The notes: generated by a model not told the origin, from the letters alone. DNA of 64,000 bases from Inia geoffrensis (GCA_036417435.1 CM070900.1:119986315-120050314), one strand, 5' to 3'. Shown: positions 12,301 to 25,000, counted from the first letter of the stretch. Made by a program: numbers and translations.

Positions 12301-13249
12301 GAGGGGGTAAAGTTATATAAAAACAAAATGTATCATGCACTTAAATAAAAATTAATTCATAAAGATTATGCTGTTTGCTCACATATGTAGCATTAGTGCA
12401 GTGTTGAAATTCTTAAGTAGTGATATATTATTATTCTTATAAAACAGTGTAGAAGTATACTCGAATTTTTCCTTTAATGTACACTATAAAAGACAGAGAA
12501 AAGATACACCAGACTGTCTAATGATGCTCAGTAAAGCATGCCTTCTACTAGGTCTATCTTATGATATATGAAAGGATTCTTAAACTTAGCTTGAACATTT
12601 TTAAGGTGTTTTTGATTGCGGCTTAAATTTTCTTTTCCCCTTGGCCTGAAATAATGTAGCAAATGAAACCCAGAGACATATATCAATATATGACTGAAGA
12701 CAAAGATGTTACAGTTATCTAGGAAAATAAATTGACTCATAGTGGTTAGGCTTTTTAATAACTATTTTAGTCAGATCTTGAAATATCTTTAATAGCTTCA
12801 TTTAAGCATAGCCAGAAATGGTCTTTGGATTAATGATGTTCCTGATGTTGCTTGATGTTTCTTACTCCTTGAATTAATGAGATGGAACAAAGTGCTGGAG
12901 TCAGCGACAGAAGTAAATATTGTACATCAATTCAAGAGGAAACTCAACAAGTTTTCTTATAATGAAGAAATGCAGCAAAGTTGTTGTAACTATCTCTTGT
13001 TTTGTTATTGTTTTTTCTGGAGGCTTAGAAAATAGGATAATCATATTTTAGCTTGTATTACATTTCTTAATAAGTTTACCATATGGGCTTGGCTTGTTTA
13101 ATGAGACATTTTTAGCTACTGAGAAATTATAACTGAAAGTCTAATTATATATACATATAGGTACGGATGTAAGAAGCTCCCTTACATTTCGGATACTTTT
13201 AAAATTTATCTTTTCTTTATCTGTTGCTTTCTGAAGCTTCAAGGTGCTT
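12301..13249. other. Unassigned sequence
   Basis: AT-rich with no recognisable gene or repeat. Confidence 0.45.
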
Positions 13250-13600
13250 TTTCTACATGTGGATTCTTTTTTATTTAATGACTTGGGATTCACCAAGATT
13301 CCTGAATTGAAAGAATAATGTATTTCCTTAATTAGTTCTGGAAACTTCTCAGTTAATATTTTTCTTTCCTTATGTCTCTCCTCTGCTTTCTGCAGTACCT
13401 TCTATGGCGCCCAATCTCTCTTGCATAATTTCCATGTCTATCTACTCTGCTGCTGGATAGGTTCTTCAGGATCTATTTTCCAGTTTTTAAATTATTATTA
13501 GAACTATGTCTAAACTTAAAATTGTATCCTCATTTCCATTTCTTGAAGTTTATTTTTTCCAACTTTACCTTTTTTTCTGAAGTTTCTTCCTTTTGACCTT
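13250..13600 (-). mobile_element. Old L1/HAL1 fragment, antisense, ORF1/5' region
   Basis: The plus strand reads 'acttgggattcaccaagatt', 'tctggaaacttctcagttaa' and 'tctctcctctgctttctgca', which are typical antisense words of the 5'/ORF1 part of old mammalian L1 or HAL1 elements. No frame is intact. It lies just left of a longer antisense L1 and could belong to the same insertion after rearrangement. Confidence 0.5.
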
Positions 13601-15679
13601 TATTCATCTTGGAAATCTCCCATTTTATTTAAGTTGCTAAAGTTTCTTTAATGTGAAATATATACACATTTTTAAAAGTGCATAAAATATACATGTAAAG
13701 ATCAATAAGTTATTACAGAGTGAGCACTCATATAATTTTTACTGAGGTCACAAGATAGTATATTTCTAGCAGTCCTTTCCTCATATCCTTTTCAAATTAA
13801 GACTCTTCCTTGCCGTGCAAAGGTGATTACTATCTTGAATTTTATGAATGACTCCTTCCTTATTTGCTATGTTTTTACTCTTAAACACACAACCACGATG
13901 AGTATAAATCATATTGCTGGTTTTTAAAACTATGTAAGTGAAATCCTTCAAGTTCATTTCTCTCACTTAAAAAGTGTATTTGTGACATTCGACCAACTTG
14001 TGCTTAGTGGTAATCTTTTCATTTTCATTAAATTATAGTAATATGGTGAGAATGTAACATTTTGTTTATACATTCTATTCTTGTTGGACATTAGATTGTT
14101 TCCTTTTGGGGGCTAGTACAAAAAATAAATTATGAACATTTCTGTTATGCCAATTAGAAAATATACAACAATTATTTCTTGTTAAATTCCAGGAGTACAA
14201 TAATTTGCTCATAGAATATATGGAACTTCAACTTTACTAGACGATGCTGAACTGTTTTCCAAATTAGCTATACTACTTTTCACTTCCATCAGCAGTGCAC
14301 ATGTATGTCCAGTGTGCTACATTGTCACTAACCCTTTGTGCTATCAATATTTTTTAAGTTTAGCCATCTGTGTTGTAAATTCTTATTTTGGTTTCAACTT
14401 ATATTGTTTTAGATAATGAAAAATATGAGCAGCTTTTCATGTAACTACTATACATTGAGCAACCGCTTCCTCAAAGTGCTATAGACACTGGGTATCTTTG
14501 TTAAAGTGAATACTCAAAGTTCATTCTTATTTTTTTCATTTGTGATTTATAAGATTTTTAAAAAATATTCTTTATTAGTTACATGTTTTACATATATCTT
14601 CTTTCACTCTCTGGCTTGCTTTTGTCTCTCTTAATTGTGTGTTTGATGAAATGAATTCTTAGTTTTCATGTCGTCAAAATAAGCTACATTTTCTTTTATA
14701 GTAATACTATTCCTCTCATTATTTAAGAATTCTTTATCTTCCGTAGTTAATGATGATATTTTCCTGTTTTATCTTCTAGGGACTTTATTATTTAACCTTT
14801 CATAAATGTCTGCAGTATAACGAAAATGGAAGTTTGGGTATGCTGTGTGTTAGAAGTCTCATTTTTTTCCATATGAATATCTAGTTTTCCTAACACCCTT
14901 GATTAAAAGGCTGGATCCTCTCTCTCTGTCCTGCAGTGCTGACTTTGTTACAAATCAATTCTCATACACCAATGGGTCAGATTCTCCTCTCACTGGCTAA
15001 CTGCAATATGCTAAGCTTTCTTCTGTTTTCTAGCAAGTTTTAATATCCAATAGAACAAATCTTCTTACCTAGTTCTTCAAAACAGTCTTGACTATGATTG
15101 ACCCTTCTTATTTCCCTATAAATTTTAGAATTGATTTTTAAATCTCCTTAATAAAACCTGTTGGGATTTTTATTTATATCACATTAAATGAACAGATGAG
15201 GGTGGAGAATTGATATCTTTACAGTTCTATATCTACCTACTTATTTAGGTTTTCTTTCTTTCATTAATGTTTATATTTTTTTGCATAGAAGTCTTGCACA
15301 CATTTTGTTAGACTTAATCTTACAAATTAGATTAGATATTGTTCGATGTTATTATGAATTGTATTTTGTTTAAAATTGTATTTTCTAGTAATTTTTATTG
15401 GTTCATTGTGACACAAATAACGGGCATATTGAATTTTTTTCTGGAGAAACTTGTTAATCTCATTTATTTCAGTAATTATCAGATTCTTTTGATTTTTATA
15501 TATACAATCATGTCATCTGTAAATAATAAATTCTTGTATTTCTGTCTTTCTAATCCTTCAACCATTTATTTTTCTTGCCTTCTGTACTAATTAATATCTG
15601 TTCAGTGTTTAATAAAGGTATTGAAAGAGAGCAAGATTGTCTTTCTTTTCAATTCCAAAGAAAAAGTTTTTAAGATTTT

Positions 15680-15745
15680 ATCATTAACTATAACAGTTTA
15701 TCATTAAATATTAAATGTAACAGTATCATTAAATATAACAGTAGA
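15680..15745. repeat. Local imperfect direct repeats
   Basis: The unit 'atcattaa(a)tataacagt' occurs about three times with small changes across this stretch inside the old antisense L1. It is a local duplication with no known role. Confidence 0.6.
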
Positions 15746-17508
15746 TATCCTTATTGCAATTAACAGTCTCTTGTATTCCTTATTTTACAGTCTTTTAAAA
15801 TAATGAATATGTTTATTTTATCAAATGTTTTTTTCTGAATCTATTAAAATATCAGATATAATTTCTACTATATTCAGTCAATATGGTGAATTATGTTAAA
15901 TGATTTTCTAATGTCATGCTGAACTTACTCGACTGAAATAAGTCCAGCTTGTTTATTATGCATTTAACTTTATATTTTTTCTGGATTTTGTATCTTAATA
16001 TTTTAAGATTTGTGGATTTGTATTTGTTAATGATATTGGTATATAATTTTTTTTCTTTCTTGAAATGTTCTCTTCCAATATTGACATCAGGATTTTACTA
16101 GACACATTTTTAAAATTCTTCTTTTTTTCAGGAAGTGTTTGGTAAAATTTGCAATTTGTTAAAAACAAATTTTTGCTTGCATTTGCTAGTGAACCCATCT
16201 GAGCTGATACATATAAGGATGAGATGGCTTTATTGATAACAGATGTGATTTTTTAAATAGTTCTAGGCCCATGAAGATTTGCTATTCCTTCTTGTGCCAA
16301 TTTCCATAAAATACAGTGTCTTTGATTTTGCCCATATCATGTATATTTTCTAATGTATTAACTTAAAACTGTTGATATGTTCCTATACCTAAAACCAAAT
16401 CCTGTGGAATCCATAGTAATACTCCCCTTCTCATTCCTAAATCTGGTTATTTCTGCCTTCTTTCTTTTATCTTGATCACTCTTTTCTTTCTGTTGTACAT
16501 TTATTTTCTACTTCATTAATTTCTGCTTTTCATTATTTTCTTTCTCTTACATTCCTTGCATATTACTTTCACAACTTTTCTTAAGATAACCCATTTATTT
16601 TTATACTTTATTCTTTCCTTCAATATCCAATTAGAGCTATGGATGGCTTTAGTTTACCTCAGTGGTTTGATTTGTAGTATTTTTCACTATCATTCAACTC
16701 AAAACATTTTCTAATTGCCACTGTGACTTCTTTTTTGACCCATATGTTGTTTAAAAGTATATTTATTTATTTCTAAACATATGGGAAACTTCTTTATGGG
16801 TTAATGACAATGCATTTAGAGAATATACTCTGTATAAATTTAGCCTTTTAAATTTTGCTGAAATATGCTAGCATATGATCATTTCTGTAAAAAGCCCATA
16901 TGTGCTTTAAAAGCATGTGCATTTTGCTCTTGGGCACCGAAATCTATATAGGTAAATTAATATATGTCATAACATATGCAGATTAATATGTAATAATATA
17001 TTCAAATTAATATAATATATGTAAGTTAAGGAATTTATTAATGTTGCTGTTCAAAGTTTATACCTTATTTCCGAATATATCTACTAAAAATGTACATACA
17101 TTTTAAATTGTGTTATATTTCTCTGGATTTAATTTTTTATCAAGATTAAGTGTTTGCTTTTATATGTGATTTATTTTTGTTAATTTTTGAATTTTATTTT
17201 GATAAAAATATAGCTTTATCGGCTTTCTTTTGATTAGTATTTATGAGTATACTGTTTTCCACCCTTCTATATTTTCTGTAATCTTGTGTTTTTTTTTTCT
17301 TATAAGTAGTATATTGTTTGATTTCAGTTTTACATACAGTCTACAATCTTTGTGTTTTCATTGGATTCTTTACTCCATCTGTATTTAATTATTATCATAT
17401 ATTTAAATTAAAACTACCATCTGGTTGAGTGCTTATGCATACCTTATTGAATATGTTGTTTATGATGGATTGCTTTTTTTTTTTTTTTTAACAAATTTGG
17501 AAACTTCT

Positions 17509-17882
17509 TGTTATAGATCATATTGTGTTCCACCAAAATTCGTATGTGGAATCTCTAACCCCCAATGTGACTATATTTGGCTACAGGGCCTTTGGGAGGT
17601 AATTAAGGCTAAAGTAGGTCATGAGGGTATATCCCTAATCCAATAGGTCTGAAGTCCTTAAAGAAGAGGGAAAGAACCCAAGAATGCACGAGCACAGATA
17701 AAAGGCCATGTGAGGACAAGTGACAAGATGGCCATCTGCAAGTCAAGGAAAGAGACCTCAGGAGAAACTAACCCTGATGGCACTTTGATCTTCAACTTCT
17801 AGCATCCAAAACTGTGAGAAACTTTTTGTTGTTTAATCTACCCAGTCTATGGTATTTTTTTATGGCAGCCCTCACAGACACA
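17509..17882 (+). mobile_element. Solo MaLR LTR (MST/MLT1 type) inside the old antisense L1
   Basis: It begins tgttatagatcatattgtgt and ends 'tatggcagccctcacagacaca', giving the TG...CA ends of an LTR. Family words appear in order: 'ccccaatgtgactatatttgg', 'gggcctttgggaggtaatta', 'ccatgtgaggaca', 'tgatcttcaacttctagcat' and 'aactgtgagaaac'. The length of 374 bp suits this group. Flanking 5-mers cttct (17504-17508) and gttct (17883-17887) match at four of five positions, consistent with a decayed 5-bp target-site duplication. No internal retroviral sequence is attached, so it is a solo LTR formed by recombination. Open frames across it are incidental. Confidence 0.85.
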
Positions 17883-18364
17883 GTTCTCATCCATTATCTC
17901 TTCAGTAGGCCTACCACATTATCGTTCCCTCTCTTTCTTCTCTTTTCAAATCTTCCAATTGTACGTAGGGTGGATTGTCCCACAGTATTCTCTACGTCTA
18001 TCTTAACATGTATTTAATATTTTTAAAGTTTTATTCCCTTCAGTCTTCATTCAGTATATTTTCTACTGAAAATATCTTACTAACTTACTAATTTCCTTTT
18101 CAGCTGTGGCTAATCTTCCATTACAGCATTTGCTTAGTTCTACTTTTTCTTTACTTCTATAATTTTCATTTGATTATTTTTTAATATTTCCAGGTGTCTG
18201 ATTAAATTATCAATATACCTTTTATCTCCTTGAATTAAATAGGATAAATAGTCATTGTAAGATCTATGTCTGATAATGCATATCATTTGTAGTCTCATTA
18301 CAACATTTCAATTATTATTTCTATTATTTCTATTGTTTTCAGATATTTTACCTTTCAAATATGA

Positions 18365-18910
18365 CATGATTGGCTATATAGAAAATTCAAAAGAATAAAC
18401 AACCAAAAAAAAAAAATCTGGAAGTAATAAGTGATTATAGGAGTATAGCAAAGTCACAGGATAGATCAATATACAAAGGTCAATTGACTTTCTATCTATT
18501 AGAAGTGATAAATTGGAATATAAAAACTAAAAGTAACACAATTATAATATACCAAAAATGAAATACTTCTGTATAAGTCTAACAAAATATGTACAAAATT
18601 TATATGTGTAAGCTACAAAACTTCGATGAAAGAAATTAAAGAAGACCCAAATAAATGGAGAGATATTCTGTTTTAGTGAAGAGAAGACTCAATACTGTCG
18701 TTGGTTTTTTTCTGAACTGATCTACAGATTATTGCAATTCCAATCAAAATTTCAGCATAGGATTTTATAGATGTAGACAATACTACCAGATTTCATGACA
18801 TAATATAAAGCTACAGTAATCCTGACCGTAAAGTGTTGGCAAAATAATATACACATAGGTCAATGAAACAGAAAAGAGAGCCCAGAAAAGGAAAAAGAAA
18901 AATGATACAT
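18365..18910 (+). mobile_element. Ancient sense L1 (L1M class), piece 1 of 3
   Basis: The stretch follows the ORF2 reverse-transcriptase region of old L1s: 'acatgattggctatatagaa', 'caggatagatcaatatacaa', 'gaagacccaaataaatggag', and ends in 'gaaaagagagcccagaaaag'. It continues exactly at 26286 ('agttaactaatttatcac'), after the inserted L1-A, and again at 35107 after L1-B. Positions 18892-18910 are the left copy of the L1-A target-site duplication. There are internal deletions relative to a full ORF2 and no open frame. Confidence 0.8.
18892..18910. repeat. Left target-site duplication of L1-A
   Basis: aaaaagaaaaatgatacat (19 bp) is identical to 26267-26285. The two copies mark the true ends of the inserted DNA. 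The insertion therefore starts at 18911, about 150 bp before L1 sequence proper begins. Confidence 0.9.
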
Positions 18911-19059
18911 CATTCTTTTAAAGGTTGTGTCCTGCCCCCTTCCTTTCTGTTTCACTACTATGCAGACATCTTACTTAACCTTTTTGAGGCTCAATTTCTT
19001 CATCTATAAGAGGGAAATTAGAATTACTCTTGTGAAAATTAAATGAGTTGCTATAGGGT
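18911..19059 (+). other. Non-L1 5' flank carried in by L1-A (probable 5' transduction, contains a MIR)
   Basis: This block sits between the left target-site duplication and the start of L1-A. It is not part of the interrupted old L1, which resumes only at 26286. From about 18950 to 19050 it is a MIR: 'cttacttaacctttttgagg', 'ctcaatttcttcatctataa' and 'gaaaattaaatgagttgct'. The simplest reading is that the source L1 was transcribed from a start site upstream of its own 5' end and the genomic flank was copied along with it. An alternative is a later rearrangement at the 5' junction. Confidence 0.7.
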
Positions 19060-21119
19060 AAGGAGCTTCAACATGGCAGAAGAGCAAGATGTGGAGATCA
19101 CCTTCCTCCCCACAAATACATCAGAAGTACATCTACATGTGGAACAACTCCTACAGAACACCTACTGAACGCTGGCAGAAGACCTCAGACCTCCCCAAAG
19201 GCAAGAAACTCCCCACGTTCCTGCATAGAGCAAAAGAAAAAAGAAAAAACAAAGGAATAGGGACAGGACCTGCACCAGTGGGAGGGAGCTGTGAAGGAGG
19301 AAAGGTTTTCACACACTAGGAAGACCCTTTGCAGGCAGAGACTGCAGGTGGAGGAGGGGAGAAGCTTCAGAGTCACAGACAAGAGCGCAGCAACAGGGGT
19401 GCAGGGGGCAAAGTGGAGAGATTCCCACACAGAGGATCGGTGCCGACCAGCACTCACCAGCCAAAGAGGCTTGTCTGATCACCCGCTGGAACGCCTGGGG
19501 GCTGGGAGCTGAGGCTCAGGCTTCAGAGATCAAATCCCAGGGAGAGGACTGGGGTTAGCTGCGTGAACAGCCTGAAGGGGTCTAGTGCACCCCAGCTAGC
19601 CGGGAGGGACTTCGGGAAAAAGTCTGGAGCTGCCGAAGAGGCAAGAGACTTTTTCCTGCCTCTTTGTTTCCTGGTGCGCGAGGAGATAGGGTTAAGAGCA
19701 CCACTTAAAGGAGCGCCAGAGATGGGCGCAAGTGGCGGCTAACAGTGCAGACCCCAGAGACAGGCATGAGATGCTAAGGCTACTGCTGCAGCCACCAAGA
19801 AGCCTGTGTGCAAGCACAGGCCACTATCCACACCTCCCCTCTTGGGAGCCTGTGCAGCCCACCACTGCCAGGGTCCCGTGATCCAGGGACAACTTCCCCA
19901 GGAGAACACAAGGCAGACATCAGGCTGGTGCAACGTCACAGCGGCCTCTGCCTCTGCAGGCTTGCCCCGTGCACTCCATCCCCCTCCGACCCCCTGGCCT
20001 GAGTGGGCCAAAGCCCCTGAATCAGCTGCTCCTTTAACCCTGCCTTGTCTGAGCGAAGAACAGATGCCCTCAGGCGACCTACACACAGAGGCAGGGCCAA
20101 ATCCAAAGCTGAACCCCAGGAGCTGTGAGAACAAAGAAGAGAAAGGGAAATTTCTCCCAGCAGCCTCAGGAACAGCGGATTAAATCTCCACAATCAACTT
20201 GTACCCTGCATCTGTGGAATACCTGAATAGACAACGAATCATCCCAAATTGAGGAGGTGAACTTTGGAAGCAACAATATATATATATATATATATATTTT
20301 TTTTTTTTTCCCTTTTTCTCTTTTTGCGAGTGTGTATATGTATGCTTCTGTATGTGATTTTTGTCTGTATAGCTTTGCTTTTACCATTTTTCCTAGGATT
20401 CTTTCCGTTTTTTTTGTTGTTGTTGTTTTTTAGTCTTTAGCACTTGTTACCATTGGTGGATTTGTTTTTTGGTTTGGTTGCTCTCTTCTTTCTTTCTTTT
20501 TTTCTTTATTACTGAAAAAAATTTTTTTAATAATTATTTTTCATTTTTATTTTGATAACTTTTATTTTATTTTATTTTATTTATCTTCTTTCTTTCCTTT
20601 TTTTTCTACCTTTTACTCTGAGCCGTTTGGATGACAGGCTCTTGGTGATCCAGCCAGGCATCAGGGCTGTGCCTCTGAGGTGGGAGAGCCAAGTTCAGGA
20701 CCTTGGTCCGCAAGAGAACTCCCAGCTCCATGTAATATCAAAAGGTGAAAATCTCGCAGAGATCTCCATCTCAATGCCAAGACCCAGCTCCACTCAACGA
20801 TCAGCAAGCTACAGTGCTGGACACCCTATGCCAAACAACTAGCAAGACAGGAACACAACCCCACCCATTAGCAAAAGGGCTGCCTAAAATCATAATAAGG
20901 CCACAGACACCCCAAAACACAACACTGGACGTTGTCCTGTCCACCAGAAGGACAAGTCTAGCCTCATCCACCAGAACACAAGCACCAGTCCCCTCCACCA
21001 CGAAGCCTATACAACCCATGGAAAAAACCATAGCCACTGGGGGCAGACACCAAAAACAATGGGAAGTATGACCATGTAGCCTATGAAAAGGAGACCCCAA
21101 ACACAGTAAGTTAAGCAAA
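19060..21119 (+). promoter_or_regulatory. L1-A 5'UTR (internal L1 promoter region)
   Basis: It starts with 'aaggagcttcaacatggcag', the same 5' motif found at the far end of L1-B and in L1-C. The first kilobase is GC-richer (19100-20180), which fits the internal Pol II promoter of an L1. A TA microsatellite followed by a T-run lies at 20274-20310, with a counterpart in L1-B near 33740. T-rich sequence follows, then a coding-like stretch before ORF1. Several open frames overlap it: plus 19806-20183, minus 19739-20134, and plus 20745-21071. Whether any is translated is unknown; see the findings. Confidence 0.8.
20274..20310. repeat. TA microsatellite and T-run in the L1-A 5'UTR
   Basis: About a dozen TA units followed by a run of T. 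A shorter TA tract sits at the matching place in L1-B (33740-33760), so the tract was probably already present in the parent element and then expanded. Confidence 0.85.
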
Positions 21120-22012
21120 ATGAGAAGACACAGAAACACACAGCAGATGAAGGAGCAACAAAAAATACCACCAAACCAAACAAATGAAGAGCAAATAGGT
21201 AGTCTACCTGTAAAAGAATTCAGAATAATGATAGTAAAGATGATCCAAAATCTTGTAAAGAGAATGGAGAAAATAAAAGAAACTTTTAACAAGGAACTGG
21301 AAGAAGGAAAGAGCAAACAAACCGTGATGAACAACACAATAAATGAAATTTAAAATTCTCCAGAAAGGATCAATAGTAGAATAACTGAGGCAGAAGAATG
21401 GAAAAGTAACCTGGAAGAAAAAGTAGTGGAAATGACTACTGCAGAGCAGAATAAAGAAAAAAGAATGCAAAGAATTGAGGACAGTCTCAGAGACCTCTGG
21501 GACAACATTAAATGCACCAACATTCGAATTATAGGGGTCCCAGAAGAAGAAGAGAAAAAGAAAGAGACTGAGAAAATATTTGATGAGCTTATAGTTGAAA
21601 ACTTTCCTAATATGGGAAAGGAAATAGTTAATCAAGTCCAGGAAGCACAGAGAGTCCCATACAGGTAAATCCAAGGAGAAACATGCCAAGGGACATATTA
21701 ATCAAACTATCAAAATTTAAATACAAAGAAAAAATACTAAAAGCAGCCAGGAAAAAACAACAAATAACATACAAGGGAATCCAGATAAGGATAACACCGG
21801 CCACTCAGCAGAAACTATGCAAGCCAGAAGGGAGTGGCATGACATATTTAAAGTGATGAAGGGGAAAACCCTGCAACAAAGATTACTCTACCCATCAAGG
21901 ATCTCATTCATATCTGATGGAGAAATTAAAACCTTGACAGACAAGAAAAAGCAAAGAGAATATAACACCACCAAACTACCTTTACAAGAAATGCTAAAGG
22001 AACTTCTCTAGG
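21120..22012 (+). pseudogene. L1-A ORF1 (L1 ORF1p, RNA-binding chaperone), broken
   Basis: ORF1p is the trimeric nucleic-acid chaperone that coats L1 RNA in the cytoplasm. Here it starts at an ATG at 21120 with a basic N-terminus (MRRHRNTQQMKEQ), followed by a long Lys/Glu/Asn-rich coiled coil ('NLVKRMEKIKETFNKEL'). The RRM-like part has 'LWDNIKCTNIRIIGVPE', and the C-terminal domain ends 'LPLQEMLKELL'. Compared with L1-B it has an in-frame stop at 21351-21353 and a one-base loss near 21666 that creates a second stop; the rest continues in another frame to the TAG at about 22010. Length is close to 300 codons, somewhat shorter than human ORF1p (338). It cannot make a full protein. Confidence 0.88.
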
Positions 22013-22069
22013 CAGGAAAGACAAGAGAAGAAAAAGACCTAGAAAAACAAACCCAAGACAATTAAGAAA

Positions 22070-25000
22070 ATGGTAATAGGAACATATGTATCGATAATTA
22101 CCTTAAATGTAAGTGGATTAAATGCAACCAAAAGACATAGACTGGCTGAATGGATACAAAAACAAGACCCGTATATATGCTGCCTACAAGAAACCCACTT
22201 CAGACCTAGGGACACATACAGACAAAAAGTGAATGGAAAGAAAAAGATATTCCATGCAAATGGAAATCAAAGAAAGTTGGAGTAGCAATTCTCATATCAT
22301 ACAAAATAGACTTTTAAACAAAGACTATTACAAGAGACAGAGAAGGACACTACACAAGGATCAAGGGATCAATCCAAGAAGAAGATATGACAATTGTAAA
22401 TATTTATGCACCCAACATAGGAGCACCTCAATACATAAGGCAAATACTAACAGCCATAAAAGGGGAAATCGATAGTAACACAATCATAGTAGGCAAATTT
22501 AACACCCAACTTTAACCAATGGACAGATCATCCAAACTGAAAATAAATAAGGAAATACAAGCTTTAAGTGATACATTAAACAAGATGGACTTAATTGACA
22601 TTCCATCCAGAAACAGAATACTCTTTCTTCTCAAGTGCTCAGGGAACATTCTCCAGGATAGATCATATCTTGGGTCACGAATCAAGCCCTGGTAAATTTA
22701 AGAAAATAGAAATCACATTAAGTATCTTTTCCGACCACAACGCTATGAGACTAGATATCAATTACATGAAAAACTCTGTAAAAAGTACAAACACATGGAG
22801 GCTAAACAATACACTACTTAATAACCAAGAGATCACTGAAGAAATCAAAGAGGAAATCAAAAAATACCTAGAAACAAATGACAATGAAAACACGACTACC
22901 CAAAACCTATGGGATGCAGCAAAAGCAGTTCTAAGAGGGAAGTTTATAGCAATACTATTCTACCTTAAGAAACAAAAAACATCTCAAATAAACAACCTAA
23001 CCTTACACTAACACAATTAGAGAAAGGACAAAAAAACCCCAAAGTTAGCAGAAGGAAAGAAATCATAAAGATCAGATCAGAAATAAATGAAAAAGAAATG
23101 AAGAAAGTGATAGCAAAATCAATAAACCTAAAAGCTGGTTCGTTGAGAAGATAAACAAATTTGATACACCATTAGCCAGGCTCATCAAGCAAAAAAGGGA
23201 GAAGACTCAAATCAACAGAATTAGAAATGAAAAAGGAGAAGTAACAACTGACATTGCAGAAATACAAGGGATCATGAGAGATTACTTCAGGCAAGTATAT
23301 GTCAAAAAATGGACAACCTGGAAGAAATGGACAAATTCTTAGAAATGCAAAACCTTCAGAGCCTGAAGCAGGAAGAAATAGAAAATATGAACAGACCAAT
23401 CACAAGCACTGAAATTGAAACTGAGTAATAATCTTCCAACAAACAAAAGCCCAGGACCAGATGACTTCACAGGTGAATTCCATCAAAAATTTACAAAAAC
23501 CTAACAAATATTTTTCTCAAGCTCTTCCAAACTATAGCAGAGGGAGGAATACTCTCAAACTCATTCTGTTAGGCCACCATCACCATTATACCAAAACCAA
23601 AGATGTCATGAAAAAAGAAAAGTACAGGCCAATAACTCTAATGAACATATATGCAATAATCCTCAACAAAATACTAGCAAACAATCCAACAGCACATTAA
23701 AAGGATCATACACCATGATCAAGTAGGGTTTATCCCAGGAATGCAAGGATTCTTCAATATATGCAACTCAATCAATGTGAAACACCATATAAACAAATAG
23801 AAGGAGAAAAACCATATGATCAAATCAAGAGATGCACAGAATGCTTTCAACAAAATTCAACACCCATTTATGATAAAAGCCCTCCAGAAAGTAGGCATAG
23901 AGGGAACTTACCTCAACATAATAAAGGCCATATATGACAAACCCACAGCCAACATTGTCCTCAATGGTGAAAAACTGAAACCATTTCTTCTAAGATCAGG
24001 AACAACACAAGTTTGCTCACTCTCACCATTATTATTCAACATAATTTTGGAAATTTTAGACACAGCAATCAGAGGAGAAAAAGAAATAAACATAATCCAA
24101 ATCGGAAAAGAAGAAGTAAAACTGTCACTGTTTGCAGAAAACATGATACTATATGTAGAGAATCCTAAAGACACTTTCAGAAAACTACTAGAGCTAATCA
24201 ATGAATTGGATAAAGTACCAGGATACAAAATTAATGCACAAAAATCACTTGCATTCCTTTACACTAATGATGAAAAATCTGAAAGTGCAATTAAGACTCC
24301 CATTTATCATTGCAACAAAAAGAATAAAATATCTAGGAAAAAACCTACCTAAGGAAGCAAAAGACCTGTATGCAGAAAATTATAAGACACTGATAAAATA
24401 AATTAAAGATGATACAAAGAGATGGAGAAATATACCATGTTCCTGGATTGGAAGAATCAACATTGTGAAAATGACTCTACTACCCAAAGCAATCTACAGA
24501 TTCAATGCAATCCCTATCAAACTACCAATGGCATTTTTCACAGAAAGAAAAAAAAAAAATTCATAATCTGTATGGAAACACAAAAGACCCCGAATAGCCA
24601 AAGCAATCTTGAGAAATAAAAATGGAGCCGGAGGAACTAGGCACCCGGACTTCAGACTAATACTACGAAATTACAGTAATCAAGCCAGTATGGTAGTGGC
24701 ACAAAAACAGAAATATAGATCAATGGAACATGAGAGAAAGCCCAGAGGTAAACCTACACACATATGGTCATATTTTTGATAAAGGTGGAAAGAATATACA
24801 ATGGAGAAAAGACAGCATCTTCAATAAATGATGCTGTGAAAACTGGACAGCTACATGTAAAAGAATGAAATTAGAACTCTCCCTAACACCATACACAAAA
24901 ATAAACTCAAAATGGATTAAAGACCAAAATGTAAGGCCAGACACTATAAAAATCTTAGAGGAAAACATAGGCGGAACACTCTATGGCATAAATCACAGCA

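Larger units (their letters stand above)
13640..18360 (-). mobile_element. Ancient L1 (L1M class), antisense, decayed
   Basis: Read on the minus strand this is an old LINE-1. The 3'UTR lies at the left (about 13640-14000). The 3' end of ORF2 follows at 14000-14450, where the plus strand shows the antisense words 'gatgctgaactgttttccaa' and 'cacttccatcagcagtgcac'. Reverse transcriptase and endonuclease parts run from about 14450 to 17100, and 5'/ORF1-like sequence extends to about 18360. No frame survives beyond short pieces, so it has no coding capacity. A MaLR LTR at 17509-17882 interrupts it. Assignment rests on the order of recognisable segments; the exact subfamily and end points need an alignment. 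Confidence 0.7.

Noticed and set aside
20801..21337. 178-codon minus-strand ORF, rich in Ser, Phe, Leu and Cys
   Set aside because: It is the antisense of the L1-A 5'UTR/ORF1 region. The purine-rich sense strand gives long stop-poor antisense frames; the same shadow appears in L1-B at 32536-33051.
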